Origin: Sutcliffiella halmapala
Lineage (GTDB): Bacteria; Bacillota; Bacilli; Bacillales; Bacillaceae_I
Length of the DNA: 64,000 nt
Direction: 5' to 3'
Assembly: GCF_002019665.1 (NCBI RefSeq)
Contig: NZ_KV917375.1
Span: forward strand, 3,361,445-3,425,444
Shown: piece by piece, positions 37,632 through 46,828 of the stretch
How the letters are laid out: every line of letters begins with the position of its first letter
Position numbering within the stretch: the first letter of the stretch is position 1
Notes under the pieces: model-generated
The model's database searches: none
Told to the model about the DNA's origin: nothing
What the model saw: only the letters and a program-made list of their open reading frames with translations
Program-made: the position numbers and the translations under genes

Positions 37632-39170
37632 TTAATCGTTATGCTTCTTTCTTCGTACTACTGCAGCCACGATAAACGCTACAAATCCACCATAAATAAG
37701 CACCATTGCCCCTACAAAAGGAACATTTATACCAGAGTCTTCTTTTACTGTGTAAATTTCAGCCGACTCTCGGTCTAGCCCTATCATATAGTGTCCGTCT
37801 GAGTTTCGTACTAACTCATCACTTAAAGTTCCGCGCAATTCTAGGTCATCCCCGAGAAGCTCCATTTCAATAGGTGCTACTTGAGTTCCGGTAGTATTAT
37901 TAATGGCGATTATCGTTGTTTCCTCTTCATATTCACGTTTAATAATCGCCATGCCACCTTCTTCATACAGCATTTCGATTGTACCATGTGTTAAACTAGG
38001 CATATTTTTTCGCAGCTCAGCAAGCTTTGAAATATAGTCGATAATTTCTTTATCTGCTCGAAAATTCATATCTCGACGGTTGTCAGGATCCGCTCCGCCA
38101 TCAAGGGCAATCTCCGTTCCATAATAAATGATTGGAATCCCCGGGGTTGTATACATATAAGCCAACGCAAGCTTTAATCTTGCTGGTGGATATTGCTTCT
38201 TTTTTATAGCGGCTCTTGTAAAACGTTCCACATCATGATTATCAAGGAATGTTCCTAGCACATATGGATTATCGTAAAAATTTTGATTGTGTGCCCATAC
38301 TGTATCCAAGCGACTTAATGATTGATTAGGCGCTGAGAACACACGTGTTAATTCGTTGTATAGTGGAAAATCAACGAATGAATCGATTCCTGTTTCCTGA
38401 TAACCTGCCACATAACGTGGGTCATCATTCCATACCTCTCCAATTAAAAAGAAGTCTTCCTTCACCGTCTTCATTTCCTGTGAAAACTCCGTCCAAAAGT
38501 CTTTTGGAACATGTTTTACTGTATCTAGTCGATACCCATCAATATTCGTTTCCTCAATCCACCATTTCGCCATATCTAAGAGATAGCTTCGAACCTCAGG
38601 GTTTTCCTGGTTTAAATCAGGCAACCCAAAAATCCAGCCATTTTCCACTTGTTCTTGGTCATTCCAATCTCTAATATCTTTGTTTGGATGAAACCAATCT
38701 TCTTTATCTTTTTCTTCTAACCAAGCATGTTGATAGCCCGTATGATTCACTACTAAATCGACGATTATTTTCATATCGCGTTTATGTGCCTCTTCTACAA
38801 GTTCTTTAAATTCTTCAAGCGTACCAAAATGCTCTTCCACATTGTAGAAATCTTCAGTCCAATAGCCATGATAACCTTTTTCTTCATTTTGAACGATTGG
38901 GGTTAACCATAATGCAGTAAATCCCATGTCTTTAATGTAATCTAGCTTATCGATTATTCCACGAAAATCTCCCCCGTGGTAGGCTTTGGGATCATCACGA
39001 TCTACATCATAATCATTTGATGTGTCACCATTGTTGAAACGGTCAATCATTATAAAATATATAATCTCATCTTGCCATGCGTGTTCTTCTTTTTCAGCTT
39101 TTACAGGTTGGACAAACCAGGCAGAAAAAAGAAGAAACGGAACGAGAATGAGCCCCATCACTCTTTTCAT
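37632..39170 (-). CDS. Membrane-anchored secreted alpha-amylase (GH13)
   Basis: About 512 aa from the ATG at 39170 (GGGAGGG upstream; TTG at 39173 is alternative). A signal peptide is followed by the GH13 barrel: IIVDLVVNHTGYQHAW, DGYRLDTVKH (nucleophile Asp), FLIGEVWNDD (acid Glu) and FLDNHDVERF (stabilising Asp), so the catalytic set is complete. A beta-sandwich precedes a C-terminal helix VPFVGAMVLIYGGFVAFIVAAVV with a basic RRKKHND stop. It therefore stays on the outer face of the membrane and should cut starch or dextrins close to the MalEFG importer encoded upstream. Confidence 0.92.
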   Translation of the reverse strand: MKRVMGLILVPFLLFSAWFVQPVKAEKEEHAWQDEIIYFIMIDRFNNGDTSNDYDVDRDDPKAYHGGDFRGIIDKLDYIKDMGFTALWLTPIVQNEEKGYHGYWTEDFYNVEEHFGTLEEFKELVEEAHKRDMKIIVDLVVNHTGYQHAWLEEKDKEDWFHPNKDIRDWNDQEQVENGWIFGLPDLNQENPEVRSYLLDMAKWWIEETNIDGYRLDTVKHVPKDFWTEFSQEMKTVKEDFFLIGEVWNDDPRYVAGYQETGIDSFVDFPLYNELTRVFSAPNQSLSRLDTVWAHNQNFYDNPYVLGTFLDNHDVERFTRAAIKKKQYPPARLKLALAYMYTTPGIPIIYYGTEIALDGGADPDNRRDMNFRADKEIIDYISKLAELRKNMPSLTHGTIEMLYEEGGMAIIKREYEEETTIIAINNTTGTQVAPIEMELLGDDLELRGTLSDELVRNSDGHYMIGLDRESAEIYTVKEDSGINVPFVGAMVLIYGGFVAFIVAAVVRRKKHND

Positions 39171-39270
39171 CAATTCCGCTTCCCTCCCTTAAATCGTTTT
39201 AGTATTTTTAGCTATGCGTTCCTTCTATATAAGAGAACTTTTGCTTTCCATAAACGATTATATACTATTA

Positions 39271-40113
39271 TTATCCTTTTGTACCACCGGCAGTTAATCC
39301 AGCAATAAGATAACGTTGAAGGAATAAGAACATTAACGCTATCGGGATCGCAATTAAGATAGAACCAGCAGCAAATCTAGTAAAGTTATTTGCAAATTGG
39401 TCGTTGATGAAGTTAAACAAGCCAAGTGCAAGTGTGAATTTTTCAGGATCCCTCAAAATAATTCGTGGTAAGAGGAAGTCCGTGAATGGCGCCATGAAAT
39501 TGAATAGTGCAACTACCGCTAAAATTGGCTTTGCAAGCGGAAGCATAATTCTAAAGAATACGCCAAAGTGACCAGCACCATCCATTCGTGCAGCTTCATC
39601 TAGCTCTTTTGGAATCGTATCAAAATATCCCTTTACAAGCCATGCATTAAATGGAATTTGTCCTCCAATATAAACTAATGTCAGTCCTACTAATGAATCA
39701 TCAAGACCAATCATATTTAAAAGAATGTAGATTGCAACCATCGCCATTAAGGCTGGGAACATTTGCAATAATAAAAATGCGTACAATCCATATGTTCTTC
39801 CTCGGAAACGGTATCTCGAGAAAGCATACGCGACAAATGATGTTACCACTACAGAGAAGAAAGAATTTGCTACTGCTACCATTACACTGTTTTTATACCA
39901 GAGCAAATAGTCACTTTGTGGTGATGTAAACAACCATTTGTAATGAACAAGAGACCAGTTCTCAGGAATCATCGAAGCTGAATACAGACTTGTACCTGGA
40001 TTTAACGATAATCCAATTGTCCATAACAACGGATAGGCAATAATGATGAACATGAACCCGATGAATAAGTAGATTAAGGATACCTCAATCTTAGATTTTG
40101 TGTTTGTGTTCAT
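39271..40113 (-). CDS. Maltodextrin ABC transporter permease MalG/MdxG
   Basis: 280 aa permease with six helices. It ends with the MalG-type RYLIAGLTAGGTKG. The EAA loop is LDEAARMDGAGHFGVFFRIMLPLAKP. It partners with MalF for maltodextrin import; the ATPase is not encoded here and is probably shared (MsmX-type). Its ATG overlaps the malF stop codon. A 97-bp gap leads to the amylase gene, with no terminator seen. Confidence 0.92.
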   Translation of the reverse strand: MNTNTKSKIEVSLIYLFIGFMFIIIAYPLLWTIGLSLNPGTSLYSASMIPENWSLVHYKWLFTSPQSDYLLWYKNSVMVAVANSFFSVVVTSFVAYAFSRYRFRGRTYGLYAFLLLQMFPALMAMVAIYILLNMIGLDDSLVGLTLVYIGGQIPFNAWLVKGYFDTIPKELDEAARMDGAGHFGVFFRIMLPLAKPILAVVALFNFMAPFTDFLLPRIILRDPEKFTLALGLFNFINDQFANNFTRFAAGSILIAIPIALMFLFLQRYLIAGLTAGGTKG

Positions 40114-41405
40114 TAAATATTACCCTCCTCTTTAAACGAACGAGTGCGACGGAACTGGAAGAAGGCAAACCCTGCAACAATTAGTCCTAGTAAAATAGAG
40201 ATTGCTGCTGCCATATTATAGTTGTTCGTCTCGAACGTTAATTTATAAACCCAGGAGATTAGAATGTCTGAGCCACCGGCATTTTGCCCGCGAACTGCTG
40301 GTCCACCTTGGTTAAATAAATAAATGATAGTAAAGTTATTAAAGTTTCCTGCATACTGCATAATCATTAATGGAGCAGTAGCGAATAAAATGTGCGGCAA
40401 TGTGATAAAGCGGAATTTTTGAAAACGAGTTCCTCCATCAACATCTGCTGCCTCATACCAGTCTTTCGAGATACTTTGTAGAACTCCAGTTAATAATGCA
40501 AATACAAATGGGAATCCTAACCAAGTTTGAATCATGATTATTGCGATTTTTGTATAAAAAGGATCGGTCAACCATGGAAGTGCCATGTTTATCGTGCTTA
40601 AGATGTCACGGTTAATTGCACCAAAACGATCATTAAACATTGCTGCAAAAATTAAGATGGTAACAAAAGCAGGCACTGCCCAAGGTAAAATTAACATCGT
40701 ACGAATAAAGCGTTTATATTTAACACGGGGGTCGTTAACAATTAACGCTAAAAATAGTCCTAGTGCGATTTGTAATGTTGTTGCAACTACGGTCCAAACT
40801 ATTGTCCAGGAAAAAACACTTAAAAAGGTTGATTTCCAAAGTGGAATCGATACCAGATTGGTAAAATTCTCAAATCCTACCCAGCTTAAGAGATTTCTTG
40901 GTGGTGAGTTGTATAGATTATAATCAGTAAAAGCTAAAGAAACCATGAAGATTAGTGGTAATACTACGATAAAAATCAACATGATTAGGCCTGGAATAAC
41001 CATAAAATATGGGAATCCTGTATCGTAGAAATTCTTTAAAGCTTCCCTAACGGAAGGTTTCGTTTTTCCAATCGTAATATCGATAGCATTATTTCGAGCA
41101 TCCACTACATTTAAATAATAGAGTGCTACAGCAAAAACAGTAATGATAATGGAAATTAATCCCTGAATTAATAAAAAGATAGAGTGGTCAACTCTAGGTA
41201 TTTCACCTAGTGTGAAGATTCCCCAGTACCCAATATTTAAGAAGTTCCAAAAAGTAATTAAAAATGCAGCTTCAATGATGATGAATGTAATACCTTTCGC
41301 ATATCTGCGGTTATATAATTGCCCTAACCCTGCAAAAACTATGGAAAGGATCATCGCTAAGGTTGGGTTATGATTCCGCATTTTAGGTGTTGCTGTATCA
41401 GACAT
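40113..41405 (-). CDS. Maltodextrin ABC transporter permease MalF/MdxF
   Basis: 430 aa, the length of B. subtilis MdxF. An extra N-terminal domain of about 110 residues with three helices (ILSIVFAGLGQLYNRRYAKGI) precedes the six-helix core. The EAA loop is WYEAADVDGGTRFQKFRFITLPHI. The core forms the pore with MalG. CAAGGAGGATC precedes the ATG. Confidence 0.92.
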   Translation of the reverse strand: MSDTATPKMRNHNPTLAMILSIVFAGLGQLYNRRYAKGITFIIIEAAFLITFWNFLNIGYWGIFTLGEIPRVDHSIFLLIQGLISIIITVFAVALYYLNVVDARNNAIDITIGKTKPSVREALKNFYDTGFPYFMVIPGLIMLIFIVVLPLIFMVSLAFTDYNLYNSPPRNLLSWVGFENFTNLVSIPLWKSTFLSVFSWTIVWTVVATTLQIALGLFLALIVNDPRVKYKRFIRTMLILPWAVPAFVTILIFAAMFNDRFGAINRDILSTINMALPWLTDPFYTKIAIIMIQTWLGFPFVFALLTGVLQSISKDWYEAADVDGGTRFQKFRFITLPHILFATAPLMIMQYAGNFNNFTIIYLFNQGGPAVRGQNAGGSDILISWVYKLTFETNNYNMAAAISILLGLIVAGFAFFQFRRTRSFKEEGNI

Positions 41406-41432
41406 AGCAGATCCTCCTTGTTAAAGAATAAG

Positions 41433-41469
41433 GGTGGATAGACAAGCTTTAAAGCTTCATCTATCCACC
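41433..41469 (-). other. Stem-loop between malE and malF
   Basis: 10-bp stem GGTGGATAGA/TCTATCCACC (41433-41442 with 41460-41469) enclosing an inner AAGCTTTAAAGCTT pairing. No strong U-run follows. It may protect the malE transcript or lower malF expression. Confidence 0.6.
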
Positions 41470-41487
41470 AACTCTAAATGCTTTTAA

Positions 41488-42774
41488 TTATTGAGCTCCA
41501 CTTGCGGTTATATTATCCTCTATTTGCTGAACAGCTTCAGATAATACTTCTCCAACATCATCACCATTTGCGATAAATTGAAGTGCACTTCCCATTGGAT
41601 CCCAAACTTGTTGCATTTGTGGAATGTTAGGCATTGGCTCACCATATTGAGTTTGCTCTGCGAAAGCACCGATTAGTTCATCGTTAGCAATTTCTTCGCT
41701 ATCAAGTGCTTCTTGTAACGCAGGCATTTCTCCAGCAGCTGCATAATATTTCATCGCATTTTCATACTTTGTTGTGAACTTCATTAAATCAATAGCCCAC
41801 TCTTGATTTTCAGAATAAGAGCTTAACATCCAAGTTTTTACACCTACGAAAGATTTAGGAACATCACCATTATCTAGCTTAGGTAAAATAGCAGTACCTA
41901 ATTTATCTCCTAAAGCTTCTTTATAAGTTGGAATATTCCAAGGACCTGTAATAACTGACGCAACTTTTCCATCTGTGAATAATCCATTCATGATATCACC
42001 GTTGATTTCTTTCGGAACGTAACCATTAGAGAACCATGATTGTACTAATTTTCCACCTTCAACTGCGCCTTCATTTGCTAATCCAATATCCTTAGCATCG
42101 AAGCCAGAACCATCATTATTGAACACATATCCACCATTTCCAGCGAAGAAAGGATAGATGAAATAGAAGTTTGTTGCTTCCATTAAGAAACCATATTTAT
42201 CTTGAGCTTGATCTGTATTCTCTTCCGCTACTTTCATAAGACCTTCCATAGTCGCTACTTCTTCAGCAGAAACTAGATCTTTATTATAGAATAAACCATA
42301 AGTCTCAATAACATGTGGTACTCCATATAATTCTCCATCTACTGTAACTGCATCAATAGCAGTTTGGCTATAAAGTTCAGCATCTTCACCTAAATCGATA
42401 GGATCTGCTAGTCCTTGAAGAACGATATCACCGATACGATCATGTGGTTGGAAGAAAAGATCCGGACCTTTTCCAGCAGGAGCATCAAGCGCTAAAGCTG
42501 TGATTTGGTCTAACATAGAAATTCCATTGGCTTCTACTTTAATTCCTGTTTCTTCTGTATAAGCAGCAAATATCTCTTCTAAAGCTGCTTTTTGTTCTTC
42601 TTGATCATTTACCCAAACTGTTAGCTTTTCTGGTTTCTCTACACCTTCAGTTGTGGTACCTTCACCCTCAGCTTCATTTTTTCCACCTGCATTGTTTGTT
42701 TCACGTTGTGGACCACAAGCAGCTAATACGCCTAAAGTTAAGACTGCAATCATTAACATTACTAGGAACTTTTT
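41488..42774 (-). CDS. Maltodextrin-binding lipoprotein MalE/MdxE
   Basis: About 428 aa from the ATG at 42774 (GGAGGGG upstream). Earlier in-frame codons overlap the operators. The lipoprotein signal has lipobox LAAC. The body is an SBP family 1 fold (LTVWVNDQEEQKAALEEIFAAYTEETGIKV, GKGPDLFFQPHDRIGDIV, FTDGKVASVITGPWNI). It captures maltodextrins outside the membrane for MalFG. Confidence 0.93.
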   Translation of the reverse strand, partial: KKFLVMLMIAVLTLGVLAACGPQRETNNAGGKNEAEGEGTTTEGVEKPEKLTVWVNDQEEQKAALEEIFAAYTEETGIKVEANGISMLDQITALALDAPAGKGPDLFFQPHDRIGDIVLQGLADPIDLGEDAELYSQTAIDAVTVDGELYGVPHVIETYGLFYNKDLVSAEEVATMEGLMKVAEENTDQAQDKYGFLMEATNFYFIYPFFAGNGGYVFNNDGSGFDAKDIGLANEGAVEGGKLVQSWFSNGYVPKEINGDIMNGLFTDGKVASVITGPWNIPTYKEALGDKLGTAILPKLDNGDVPKSFVGVKTWMLSSYSENQEWAIDLMKFTTKYENAMKYYAAAGEMPALQEALDSEEIANDELIGAFAEQTQYGEPMPNIPQMQQVWDPMGSALQFIANGDDVGEVLSEAVQQIEDNITASGAQ

Positions 42775-42820
42775 CATTTTGACCCCTCCGTCATGTAAGT
42801 ATATCTTTTTACTAGATTGT

Positions 42821-42834
42821 ACAAACGGTTGCAC
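42821..42834. promoter_or_regulatory. LacI/MalR-type operator 1 of the mal operon
   Basis: ACAAACGGTTGCAC has the CAAACG/TTGC core of MalR-type operators. It lies in the malE leader. Confidence 0.6.
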
Positions 42835-42838
42835 TTTC

Positions 42839-42867
42839 ATGTAAGCGAAATCATATAGCGCTTACAT
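42839..42867. promoter_or_regulatory. 9-bp inverted repeat in the mal operon leader
   Basis: ATGTAAGCG (42839-42847) and CGCTTACAT (42859-42867) are exact inverted arms. The left arm also falls in a cre-like site TGTAAGCGAAATCA (42840-42853) with one mismatch. Confidence 0.6.
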
Positions 42868-42873
42868 TTACAG

Positions 42874-42887
42874 TGAAAACGATTGCA
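42874..42887. promoter_or_regulatory. cre / LacI-type operator 2 of the mal operon
   Basis: TGAAAACGATTGCA matches the cre consensus at 13 of 14 positions and shares AACGATTGCA with the operator before the neopullulanase. It lies about 15-28 bp downstream of the promoter -10, a repressing position. Confidence 0.75.
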
Positions 42888-42901
42888 CAACTTTCATTTT
42901 T

Positions 42902-42929
42902 ATTATACATGTATTCGCCCAATTGACAA
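42902..42929 (-). promoter_or_regulatory. SigA promoter of the maltodextrin operon
   Basis: On the minus strand TTGTCA (42924-42929) and TATAAT (42902-42907) are 16 bp apart, with operators directly downstream. Confidence 0.75.
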
Positions 42930-43034
42930 ACAGTTTTTTTAAAAATATTAAATAAATAGTTTATAACCTTATCAAAATCGTAGATTCCAAGCGCTTTTAT
43001 TAAGGTAAATAGTCTAGAAAAATATTTTCAGAAA

Positions 43035-43070
43035 GAAAACACGATGGGTACGCTCTCCCATCGTGTTTTC
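43035..43070 (-). terminator. Terminator of dctP
   Basis: Perfect 14-bp stem (43035-43048 with 43057-43070) with an 8-nt loop, 10 nt after the dctP stop. The U-tract is short. Confidence 0.8.
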
Positions 43071-43079
43071 TGCAATTTA

Positions 43080-44363
43080 TTATGCACTTTCCTTCAATAC
43101 ATTCATTTCTGCGATTGCATTAGTGCTTTTTGTTTCATCAAATTCATTTTCAGCCTTTGCTACAACAATTGTAGCAATTCCGTTTCCAATTAGGTTGACG
43201 ATTGCGCGCCCTTCACTCATGAAGCGGTCAACACCGAGTAGCAATGCCAAACCTTCAAGTGGAATAACTTGCAAGGCTGCTAAGGTGGAGGCAAGAACGA
43301 TAAATCCACTTCCCGTAACACCTGCCGCTCCTTTAGACGTTAGCATTAATACAAGAATAATCGTAATTTGTTGTCCGATTGACAAATCTATTCCAAAAAC
43401 CTGCGCTAGGAACACGACAGCCATCGATAGATAAATAGACGTGCCATCCAGATTGAAGGAATAGCCGGTCGGGATAACAAGACCGACAACAGATTTAGAA
43501 CACCCATAGCGTTCCATTTTATTCATCATTCTAGGAAGAACAGATTCTGAAGAGCTTGTTCCTAGTACAATTAAAATCTCATCCTTAATGAACTTCAAAT
43601 AGTTCCAGAGACTAAAACCATACATTTTACATATTAAATTCAGTACGACAAAGATGAATAAGAACATGGTTACATATACAGCTATCATCAGCTTTCCAAG
43701 CGGAACTAGTGATGCTAATCCGAAATGTCCAATCGTATAGGCCATTGCTCCAAAAGCACCTAGTGGAGCAGCTTTCATTATATACCCGATGATTTTAAAG
43801 AATACATGTGAAAGCTTGTCTAGGAAATCAATAATTGTCTTCCCTTTGTCACCAAGTGCTGCAAGGGCTACACCAAATAAAATAGAAAAGAATAAAACTT
43901 GTAAAATATCTCCCTTTGCAAAAGCATCCACCATGTTAGAAGGTACTATATGAGTGACAAATTCAATCCAATTGAGACTTTGTCCACCATCTTGTGTATA
44001 TTGTGATACATCCCCTTTTTCTAATTCATTAAAATTTAGGCCAGCGCCTGGTTTCATAAGATTAACGACAACTAGACCAATCACAAGCGCTAATGTAGTA
44101 ACTACCTCAAAATAGATAAAAGCCTTTCCTCCAACTTTCCCTACCTTCTTCATATCTCCCATTTTTGCGATACCAAGAACGATGGTTAAGAAAATAATAG
44201 GTGCAATTACCATTTTTACTGCATTAATAAAGGTATCTCCTACTGGCTTCATTTCTTTACCAATATCCGGCCAAATGAGTCCGACCATTACCCCGATGAA
44301 AATCGCCGTTAAAACTTGAACTGTTAAGTTTTTAAAGACTCTTAGTTTTTTCACCCATCTCAT
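43080..44363 (-). CDS. dctP: C4-dicarboxylate:cation symporter DctP
   Basis: 427 aa SLC1-type carrier with about eight helices plus re-entrant loops. The re-entrant serine-rich loop is [17 protein letters not shown], and the substrate-binding helix contains [20 protein letters not shown]. It imports succinate, fumarate and malate with cations, and in the family may also serve as co-sensor. It lies next to dctRS. A perfect cre stands upstream. Confidence 0.9.
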   Translation of the reverse strand: MRWVKKLRVFKNLTVQVLTAIFIGVMVGLIWPDIGKEMKPVGDTFINAVKMVIAPIIFLTIVLGIAKMGDMKKVGKVGGKAFIYFEVVTTLALVIGLVVVNLMKPGAGLNFNELEKGDVSQYTQDGGQSLNWIEFVTHIVPSNMVDAFAKGDILQVLFFSILFGVALAALGDKGKTIIDFLDKLSHVFFKIIGYIMKAAPLGAFGAMAYTIGHFGLASLVPLGKLMIAVYVTMFLFIFVVLNLICKMYGFSLWNYLKFIKDEILIVLGTSSSESVLPRMMNKMERYGCSKSVVGLVIPTGYSFNLDGTSIYLSMAVVFLAQVFGIDLSIGQQITIILVLMLTSKGAAGVTGSGFIVLASTLAALQVIPLEGLALLLGVDRFMSEGRAIVNLIGNGIATIVVAKAENEFDETKSTNAIAEMNVLKESA

Positions 44364-44395
44364 CTCCTTTGTCTGACTATTCTATCTTAATAGAA

Positions 44396-44409
44396 TGATA
44401 GCGTTTTCA
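44396..44409. promoter_or_regulatory. cre site upstream of dctP
   Basis: TGATAGCGTTTTCA; its reverse complement TGAAAACGCTATCA matches TGWAANCGNTNWCA at all 14 positions. It lies 33 bp upstream of the dctP start, so CcpA repression by preferred sugars is likely. Confidence 0.85.
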
Positions 44410-44466
44410 AAGTAGAGTGAGAAGTTTATGGTCATAACGGATGTTTTGTTCATTTTGGTCTTCGTT

Positions 44467-45150
44467 TTACTTGTTCATGACATACCGATTAACAGGTCTA
44501 CCAACACCCCCATATTGAACATCTAGCTTAATGACACTTGTTTTTTCCAAGTAATCTAAGTAACGCCTCGCAGTCACTCTTGCAATGCCTATTGAATTAG
44601 CCACTTCCTCTGCAGATCGTGGTTTAACTTGTTCTCGTAAAAAGGTAATGACTTCCTTTAAAGTGAAATCATTTAAACCCTTTGGCAGGTTCTCTCCGCC
44701 TTTTTGGGCATTTTCAGTATAAAGTAGCAGATCAAGTTGCTCCTGTGACATCGTTCCCGATTCTTTTAGACTCTCTCTGTATTGGCGATATTTTTCTAAC
44801 GCTTGCTTAATGCGACTGAACTTGAACGGCTTTAGTATATAATCCATCGCTCCATTTTGTAGCATTAGTTTAATCGTTTCTTTATCCTTTGCTGCTGAGA
44901 CGACTATTACATCTGCATTTATTTTCTGCTTTCTCAATTCCTGCAGGGTTTTAATCCCATCCTTTTTCGGCATGAATACGTCTAAGATGATTAAATCCGG
45001 TTGCATTTTTTTTACAAGCTGAATACCCTCCTCACCATTTCCTGCTACCGCTTCTACAACAAACCCTTCAACACTAGTGATGAATTCTTTATTAACCTCC
45101 TGAACCATTGGATCATCCTCGATAAGTAGCACTTTAATTTTCTCTACCAT
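44467..45150 (-). CDS. dctR: Response regulator DctR (CitB family)
   Basis: About 227 aa from the ATG at 45150, which has GAGGAGG nine bases upstream; earlier in-frame starts lie deeper inside dctS. The receiver domain has VLLIEDDPMVQEV, the phospho-acceptor Asp in LIILDVFMPKKDG and Lys in LKPFKFSRI. A C-terminal helix-turn-helix (RSAEEVANSIGIARVTARRYLDYLE) follows. It should activate dctP when DctS is stimulated by dicarboxylates. It overlaps dctS by 17 bp. Confidence 0.9.
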   Translation of the reverse strand: MVEKIKVLLIEDDPMVQEVNKEFITSVEGFVVEAVAGNGEEGIQLVKKMQPDLIILDVFMPKKDGIKTLQELRKQKINADVIVVSAAKDKETIKLMLQNGAMDYILKPFKFSRIKQALEKYRQYRESLKESGTMSQEQLDLLLYTENAQKGGENLPKGLNDFTLKEVITFLREQVKPRSAEEVANSIGIARVTARRYLDYLEKTSVIKLDVQYGGVGRPVNRYVMNK

Positions 45151-46741
45151 GTGCTCCATCCTCCTCTTCCATTGGAAATGTAATAATGAATGCTGCTCCT
45201 TCACCTAGTTGAGATTGCACTTGTATTTCTCCTCTGCCTTTCTCCACAATCTGCTTTACTAAATATAAACCGTAGCCAGTCCCTCCATCTTTGCCTGAAG
45301 TAAATCCTTTTTCAAAAAGTTTCGGTAAATGTTCTTCATGAATACCGTAGCCATTATCTTCGACTAAAACAGAACAAGTGTCTAACGTTTGTTCAATACT
45401 GACAACTATTCTTTTATCAGCTGAATCGGATATTTCCAAAGAACCAAAGGCATTTTCAATCAAATTCCCTAACAATAGCACAAAGTCATGATGATCTAAA
45501 CCACTCGGAAACTCCTCGAGATTGCTGTTTTTATCAATCTGTACTTCTATATCTAGCTCTTTTCCCCTTCTTACCTTGCTTAATAAAAGACCTGCTACTG
45601 CATCATCTTTAATAATTTCATTCAAGAATCCTGAGATATTTTCCAATCCTTCTGAAGCTTCAAAAGCAAGCTCAAGTGCCTTGTTAGATTTTCCAAGCTG
45701 GATTAAGCCTGCAATTGTATGTAACTTATTCATATGTTCATGGTTTTGTACTCTCAGTGCCTCTACAAAGCTTTTTACACCTGTCAACTCCTCAGCAAGC
45801 TTTGCAACTTCTGTACGGTCTTGAAAGATAGCTACTGCTCCAATTAATTCATTTTCTTTTCTAATTGGTATGCGTGTGCTTAAAATCACTTTTCCGCTCA
45901 CTAATATTTGCTCATTATAAACTGGTTCATTTTTTTCGACTATCTCTGGAAGCCTTGTGTCCTTTAATACAGACCTAATTGGTTTCCCAACAACATTACC
46001 CGTCACTTGAAAAACCTTTTTAGCTTTTTCGTTAAAAATCGTGATGACGTCCTGATTATCAATAGCGATTACCCCTTCATTCATCGCATGAAAGGTAGCT
46101 GTTCTTTCTTCAAAAACCCTCTTAATTTCATGTGGCTCAAGCTGGAACATCTGTTTTTTTATATGATTAGCAAGCATATAGGAACCTATTAATCCAAGCA
46201 ATAGTGTCAAGATGACAATAAAGGAAATTTCGCTCGCAAAATTCAATAAAAGGTCCTTATAACTGAGAATTTTATTACCTACCACTACAACACCAATCTG
46301 ATTTAAGTCACTATCCTTAATTGGATGAAAAGCTCGTATTACTGTTCCAATCTCACCTCTTGCTTTAGAGAAATAAATATGTTCTGCAAAAGCTGCCTCC
46401 TCATCTTCGCCCTTTGAACGAAATCCAAGCATTTCATTAACGGGGTGAGCATAACGAACTCTATCCATATTCATGATAACTATATAATCTGCCTCATTAA
46501 TAATCCGAATTTCTTCTACAACTGGATTCACCGTCTTCCATCCTCTAGTCTCATGAATGCCCACTTTCACATCTGAAAGCTCTGCCACTGTTCTGGCAGT
46601 ATTCATGGATCTGATTCGTAATTCCTTTTCCTCTTGCTGCTGAATATTAGCAATAACGATGATTCCGCCTATTAATAAAGAAAGAATAACGACACTATAG
46701 GATAAAAGCGTGATTTTCCAACGGATAGGCATTTGCTTCAT
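45134..46741 (-). CDS. dctS: Sensor histidine kinase DctS (CitA/DcuS family)
   Basis: 535 aa. TM1 at about residues 9-31, an extracytoplasmic PAS-like domain (32-170), TM2 at about 172-195, a cytoplasmic PAS (215-320), then the DHp helix with the phospho-acceptor in NHEHMNKLHTIAGL. The HATPase domain has NLIENAFGSL (N box), EDNGYGI (G1) and GTGYGLYLVKQIV (G2). It senses C4-dicarboxylates, in B. subtilis with DctB and the transporter. GGGGGAGG precedes the ATG. Confidence 0.92.
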   Translation of the reverse strand: MKQMPIRWKITLLSYSVVILSLLIGGIIVIANIQQQEEKELRIRSMNTARTVAELSDVKVGIHETRGWKTVNPVVEEIRIINEADYIVIMNMDRVRYAHPVNEMLGFRSKGEDEEAAFAEHIYFSKARGEIGTVIRAFHPIKDSDLNQIGVVVVGNKILSYKDLLLNFASEISFIVILTLLLGLIGSYMLANHIKKQMFQLEPHEIKRVFEERTATFHAMNEGVIAIDNQDVITIFNEKAKKVFQVTGNVVGKPIRSVLKDTRLPEIVEKNEPVYNEQILVSGKVILSTRIPIRKENELIGAVAIFQDRTEVAKLAEELTGVKSFVEALRVQNHEHMNKLHTIAGLIQLGKSNKALELAFEASEGLENISGFLNEIIKDDAVAGLLLSKVRRGKELDIEVQIDKNSNLEEFPSGLDHHDFVLLLGNLIENAFGSLEISDSADKRIVVSIEQTLDTCSVLVEDNGYGIHEEHLPKLFEKGFTSGKDGGTGYGLYLVKQIVEKGRGEIQVQSQLGEGAAFIITFPMEEEDGAHGREN

Positions 46742-46828
46742 AATCCTCCCCCTTTTCTATATATGTGCTTTACGAATAATGGACTAGAAGAGTATCATTA
46801 CATAAATGGGTAAAGAGGTGATACGTTG

